DNA of 64,000 bases from Pelobates cultripes (Eukaryota > Chordata > Amphibia > Anura > Pelobatidae), in the NCBI GenBank assembly GCA_933207985.1, contig OW240921.1, positions 94,058,271 to 94,122,270 on the forward strand. The letters run 5' to 3'. Shown one piece after another: positions 60,021-64,000 of this stretch. A model generated the notes under the pieces. The model worked only from the letters and a program-made list of their open reading frames with translations. It was not told the origin of the DNA and ran no database searches. Position 1 is the first letter of the stretch, and every line of letters starts with the position of its first letter. The translations under genes were made by a program, and so were the position numbers.

Positions 60021-61666
60021 CCAGAGAAAAATACTTTAAGTTCCTTCAGCGTAATACAAAGTAAATTAATCCTAAATCGGTTTTAAAGCATTGGTTTTAT
60101 TGCTGCAAAAAATGTTTTTTAAAAATTAAAAATTAAATGTTAGCTTTGCCAAATAAATACAGTTTCAAATGTTTATTTTGAAGAAATCTGAATGCAGCTT
60201 AAATTTCAAAAATAAAATTAACTTTTTTCATTTCTAATAATTGATTTTTTTTTCATTTCTCTGTCATACAGATTTCCCACCTCCCCTAAAACTAACAAGG
60301 TTATACTTCAAAGTGTGAATTTAAGCCAAGTCTTAAAAAATTTTTAAAAAATTACGTTATATATTTTCATTTTGACCTTTTTTGGCCTTAAATGTAAAAT
60401 TCACTTTGAGTTCCTGACAAAAAGCTGGCAAAGTTCTTGCAACTAGTAAAAGGGATTACGAGGTAGCCTAGAACTATTTATTGTACTGAAATTCCTGCAT
60501 TCACGCTATTCCAATTAAAAAAGGTTGTCATGGTTTAATTTATGTTCATTTTATACAAAACATGGCATTCAGATAAGTTAAATTATGTATGTAAAAGCCG
60601 TAGAATGTATCTATTCCTATGTTTTATCGCTCTTTTATTGCTCCAGGATATCTCCGGGAGGATTCCGCTATTTTGTTCTCATCAGTAACTTTTCTGCTCA
60701 TTTATGATGATTTTAACTGCCGTGCTGAATAATTTAACATTCTAGGTCAGTTTTTCCCACCTGTTACTCCCTACAGGTCTCATTACCTATTTTCTGTAAA
60801 ATTCAGGGCTTTTTGCTCAATGGAATAAATAACAGAAAAAGAGTCTTTTGATGTATTGTATAAAGAGACATTTAATTTTTAATATTTAAGAATTGTTGAT
60901 CCTAACAGGTTGGTACGGAGCAGAGGAACCTAACCTCCCAATGTCCCTAAGTAAAATCAGCATCCTCAATCTTCTGGAATATTATTAGATAAAGCGATTG
61001 GTCTCATACTTGGAGGAAACTATTTCCTTAATGAAAGGAATGTTGTTTTTTTAACTATTTTCTGATTATTGCTAATTTTGCAACCATTTCTACATGATGT
61101 GTGTGCTTGATTTTTGGTAAGCTGTATCAGAACTACAAAGAGCTTAAGACTTCTATTTATTAAATTAAGACAACTGTCCAAGATAAAAGCAGAAGAACCA
61201 ATGAGCAAGACCACCTTTATTGGTAGATTGTACCACGGATTTCCTAGAGGACACATTTTAAACAACCATTCTAGTGCTTAAATGTTCCACCTACAAAGAT
61301 TGAGTCTGATGTTACAAACATTCTTTATTTTGGGGAAATTCTCTGATACCTTCAACCTATCTTACTAGGTTGAAGCTGGTTTGATCACTGCTGGAAAAAG
61401 GGATTAAGAAACACTACAGTATATATTCTGTGTAGTAAACGGACAAATGTCTGAAATTCGAAAAGGGTTTTAGGAGTCTTTCATAGTTTGAACCAGGTGG
61501 AATTACTGATTTCCAACCCATCTGAGGTGAGTGACTGTCCCGATACTTGTAAATTAATTAATGAAGAACTTATTAATGTATGTTAAAAAGGCATTATAGT
61601 GTTTGCCTAAAAACCGCCCATCTAGAAGTTTAAAGAATTTTATAATTTTAAGAAGAACTACGGATG
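60021..61666. repeat. 1.65-kb tandem duplication, unit 2
   Basis: Follows unit 1 head to tail with no spacer. By eye I count roughly 20 substitutions and a few small indels, mostly in homopolymer runs, against unit 1. Examples: CGTAAGAC/CGTAATAC, GGATGTCTCC/GGATATCTCC, GGTTGGAGC/GGTTGAAGC. Confidence 0.97.
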
Positions 61667-63508
61667 TGGTGCCAAGCACTTGTTCATTCCTCAATGGTTG
61701 TTTGTATGTTCCAGAAAGGCTAAAATTCTAGATTCACTAGATTGCAAGAATGGGTAGAGTTACCAAAAGTACTGTATATGCTGATAGATAAAATATATAA
61801 AACATAAAATTAGTTATGGGAATGCAAAATGAAGGTAAAATTAATCTTTGATTTTAGTTTGGAAATTTTGCCTTCAAAAGTGAAATACACTCTGAATTCA
61901 CTTTTTGTTTTATTCAATAAACTCCTAATTGTAGTGTCTTGAAATTTACATTTTACCAATTCACTACAACTCTGAGTTTTAAGAATGAATATTTTTTGAA
62001 AATTCACACTTTCATGAATAACTCCCTGTGTAAAATAAGTTGCACATCATTTTACTTACTTTACTCATTAGCAAATTTTCCTTTACATGATCATGCTAGA
62101 GTGGGAGCAATCAACACTTTTTTTTAACCCCACCTGGTAAGACCTTGTCAACCAAAGAGCTTGGAAGATTCCTTCCTCATTCATTCATTCATTCATTTTT
62201 AGCGGTTACTCAAAGAGGAAGTAAAGGCTTCTATATTGCTGGGACACAATGTGCCTTGCTTCCCAATGCTACATGGGATTGGCCAAGGAGGCAGATTGGA
62301 GCTGTGGTGGAAGAAGACATGCTTGTTGGTGGATTTGTGGTTAGTAACAGTTTTTTTATGTGACTGTGAGGGGTCAGTAATCCACACTGTGAAGGAATCC
62401 TCCAACATAAGAAATAAATTATTTTTTTTCCTAATATTGGAATGTTCCTGTAATGTGAGTGTAATAAAACGTTGTCGGGAGGCTGACTGACAAAATAGTC
62501 AAACCAGAATGTTCTATAGGTTGTTATGGAATTGTATTACGAAGAAAACAGTCAACCTTTGAAGATACGTTGTGGACACAGAAAGAAAATAGCTAGTTCC
62601 TCTGTTTTTAGTACTCTCTAGGCACCACCTAAAGCAAATTAATGATAAGCTTTTAGCCCCCTCAGGATCAATCACTTGTCAGGGCTGTCACAATAACAAG
62701 AAATTTTCCCGTCCCTTGTCCTGAAAGGGATTACGATTTAAGCTGGTGTATTTTACTTTGTATTTTTATGACCCTAGAATGACTTGTAGATGTTGGTTTA
62801 GACTGATGTAAACATTTAAGATTTGTTTGCCTTTTTGAATTTGAGTAATTTTAATAAGTAAATATTGAACTTTATTAGCAAAACTAAGAATTGTGGAGAA
62901 TTGACAAAGGAACTTTCTTTTTTTCCCTGTGAAACTAGAAAAACTGCTATACTTTTCAGCTTTAATATTTTGACCTACAATTTGCAAATGTCCTTCTCAG
63001 TTCTCCACAGTTCTCATTTTAGCGAATGCACGCTCTCATAAATGGTATGTGTTTCTACTACACTTTCACACATGTACCATACACATTCTAAAATCACCTC
63101 CTCTTCATAAAAGTTGTACAAAAAAAACCCTCAAAACATTGTAACAGTGAACATGTGTATGTGTAACAAGTAAACAACCAAAGATGGGTCAGATTCTGTA
63201 GCCTCATGTCAAATGCATCAAGGTGTGGTTTTCATTAGGTATCTTTGGGTATTAGCACAGACACAAGTAATTTAGTTAGTCAACTGAGTTGGTCAGCTGA
63301 GGTCCTCACCAGCCTCCATTACCAGGAGGCTCAATTGAATGATGGTGATTTTAATAGGTTCGGGATCTCAAGCAACTATCCTGACTTTCAACTTAAAATG
63401 CTGTTATCTCCATTTCACTATAATTATGTAGTGGTCTTCAGCTGACCTACACTAGCCATTAACCTCTACACTACACATTCATTTGTACACTATCATTAAA
63501 CATTAACT
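61667..63508. other. Non-coding DNA with two decayed MITE copies
   Basis: About 61830-61950 and 62838-63048 show the AAGGTTATTTA-family phrases ('gaaattcactttt', 'ttctcattttagcgaat'). (CATT)n at 62177-62198. No gene. Confidence 0.45.
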
Positions 63509-63516
63509 CTCTACAA

Positions 63517-63661
63517 CAGTGTTGGCTAACCTTGACACCATAAATCGTTTCTCGACTACATTTCCCATGTTGACCATACGTGTGAGAGTCTAAAAGCTAG
63601 CTTAGCATCATGGGAAATGTAGTCCAGAAACAATTTATGGTGTCAAGGTTAGCCATCACTG
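63517..63661. mobile_element. Miniature hAT-type element (145 bp)
   Basis: Almost a pure hairpin. CAGTGTTGGCTAACCTTGAC at the left is matched by CAGTGATGGCTAACCTTGAC read inward from the right, with 'ACTACATTTCCCATG' and its inverse inside. 8-bp flanks CTCTACAA (63509-63516) and CTCTACAG (63662-63669) differ at one base. Confidence 0.9.
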
Positions 63662-63669
63662 CTCTACAG

Positions 63670-64000
63670 TATCCAAATACCAACCATTAATCCTTACTCT
63701 AGACCTTGGCTTGCAGTTGCCACATTGCTTTGTCACAGCTCTATACACTAACTAAGCATTCTAAGTACAATCCTCACATTAACAATTCAACTAAGGTATC
63801 TGTTTTTAAGATTCACAATTACTGAGACTCACAAACAAAAGAGCACTTGGAAACACTAAACAAAATAGCAAAGAACTGAATCTTAACTACTTCACAAATT
63901 ATCTGTCAACATACGGATCACAGAAAGGTCAGTGAACGTTCAGAAACGATTTCTCGTAATATTCAAAGACAGTGAGCATTAAACATAGACATATCATTCC
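63670..64000. other. Non-coding DNA at right edge
   Basis: No gene or element recognised. Confidence 0.5.

Noticed and set aside
59373..61265. Identical 81-codon minus-strand frames in the two duplicated units
   Set aside because: Conserved only because the duplication is recent; no motif and no evidence of selection.

Overview
The window reads as vertebrate, almost certainly anuran amphibian, nuclear DNA. It is AT-rich, has almost no long open reading frames, and is dominated by interspersed repeats typical of frogs: Tc1-like elements, TTAA-flanked palindromic (T2/Kolobok-like) elements, hAT-type non-autonomous elements with 8-bp target duplications, solo LTRs, 3' ends of LINEs, and long CA-type microsatellites. 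There are no bacterial operons, CRISPR arrays, rRNA genes or convincing tRNA genes. The species cannot be fixed from sequence alone.

Only one host protein-coding segment is convincing: the last coding exon of a TMEM88-family gene (52675-52944, plus strand). It has a splice acceptor, a transmembrane segment, the family's R-A-L-Y motif, a C-terminal W-V (PDZ-ligand) ending and a poly(A) signal at 53160. I did not find the upstream exon(s), so much of the DNA to its left may be intron or 5' intergenic sequence.

Layout. 1-3.9 kb: AT-rich DNA with Tc1 copy A (minus strand, nearly intact 377-codon frame). 3.9-4.6 kb: hAT-type element. 5.5-8.4 kb: a LINE 3' fragment split by a TTAA element and by Tc1 copy B (plus strand, broken). 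10.4-11.3 and 18.6-20.2 kb: two related hAT-type elements with different internal microsatellites. 15.1-16.8 kb: LINE 3' end, then a solo LTR. 21.7-23.2 kb: the same LINE family split by a 1-kb hAT-type element. 24.0-27.4 kb: LTR-like sequence, microsatellites, second LTR family. 29.7-30.7 kb: 38-bp minisatellite. 31-38 kb: mostly unique DNA. 38.1-41.7 kb: dense nest of LTR, possible retroelement and TTAA elements inserted into one another. 43.6-44.3 kb: long inverted repeat. 49.2-50.2 kb: solo LTR. 51.2-52.1 kb: 5'-truncated L1 with a target-site duplication. 52.7-53.2 kb: TMEM88 exon. 56.1-57.0 kb: microsatellite. 58.4-61.7 kb: a recent 1.65-kb tandem duplication. 63.5 kb: miniature hAT.

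Apart from the TMEM88-like exon, the genes here belong to mobile elements and do not form a pathway. The value of the window is its clean transposition record: several insertion junctions, target duplications and nesting orders can be read directly.
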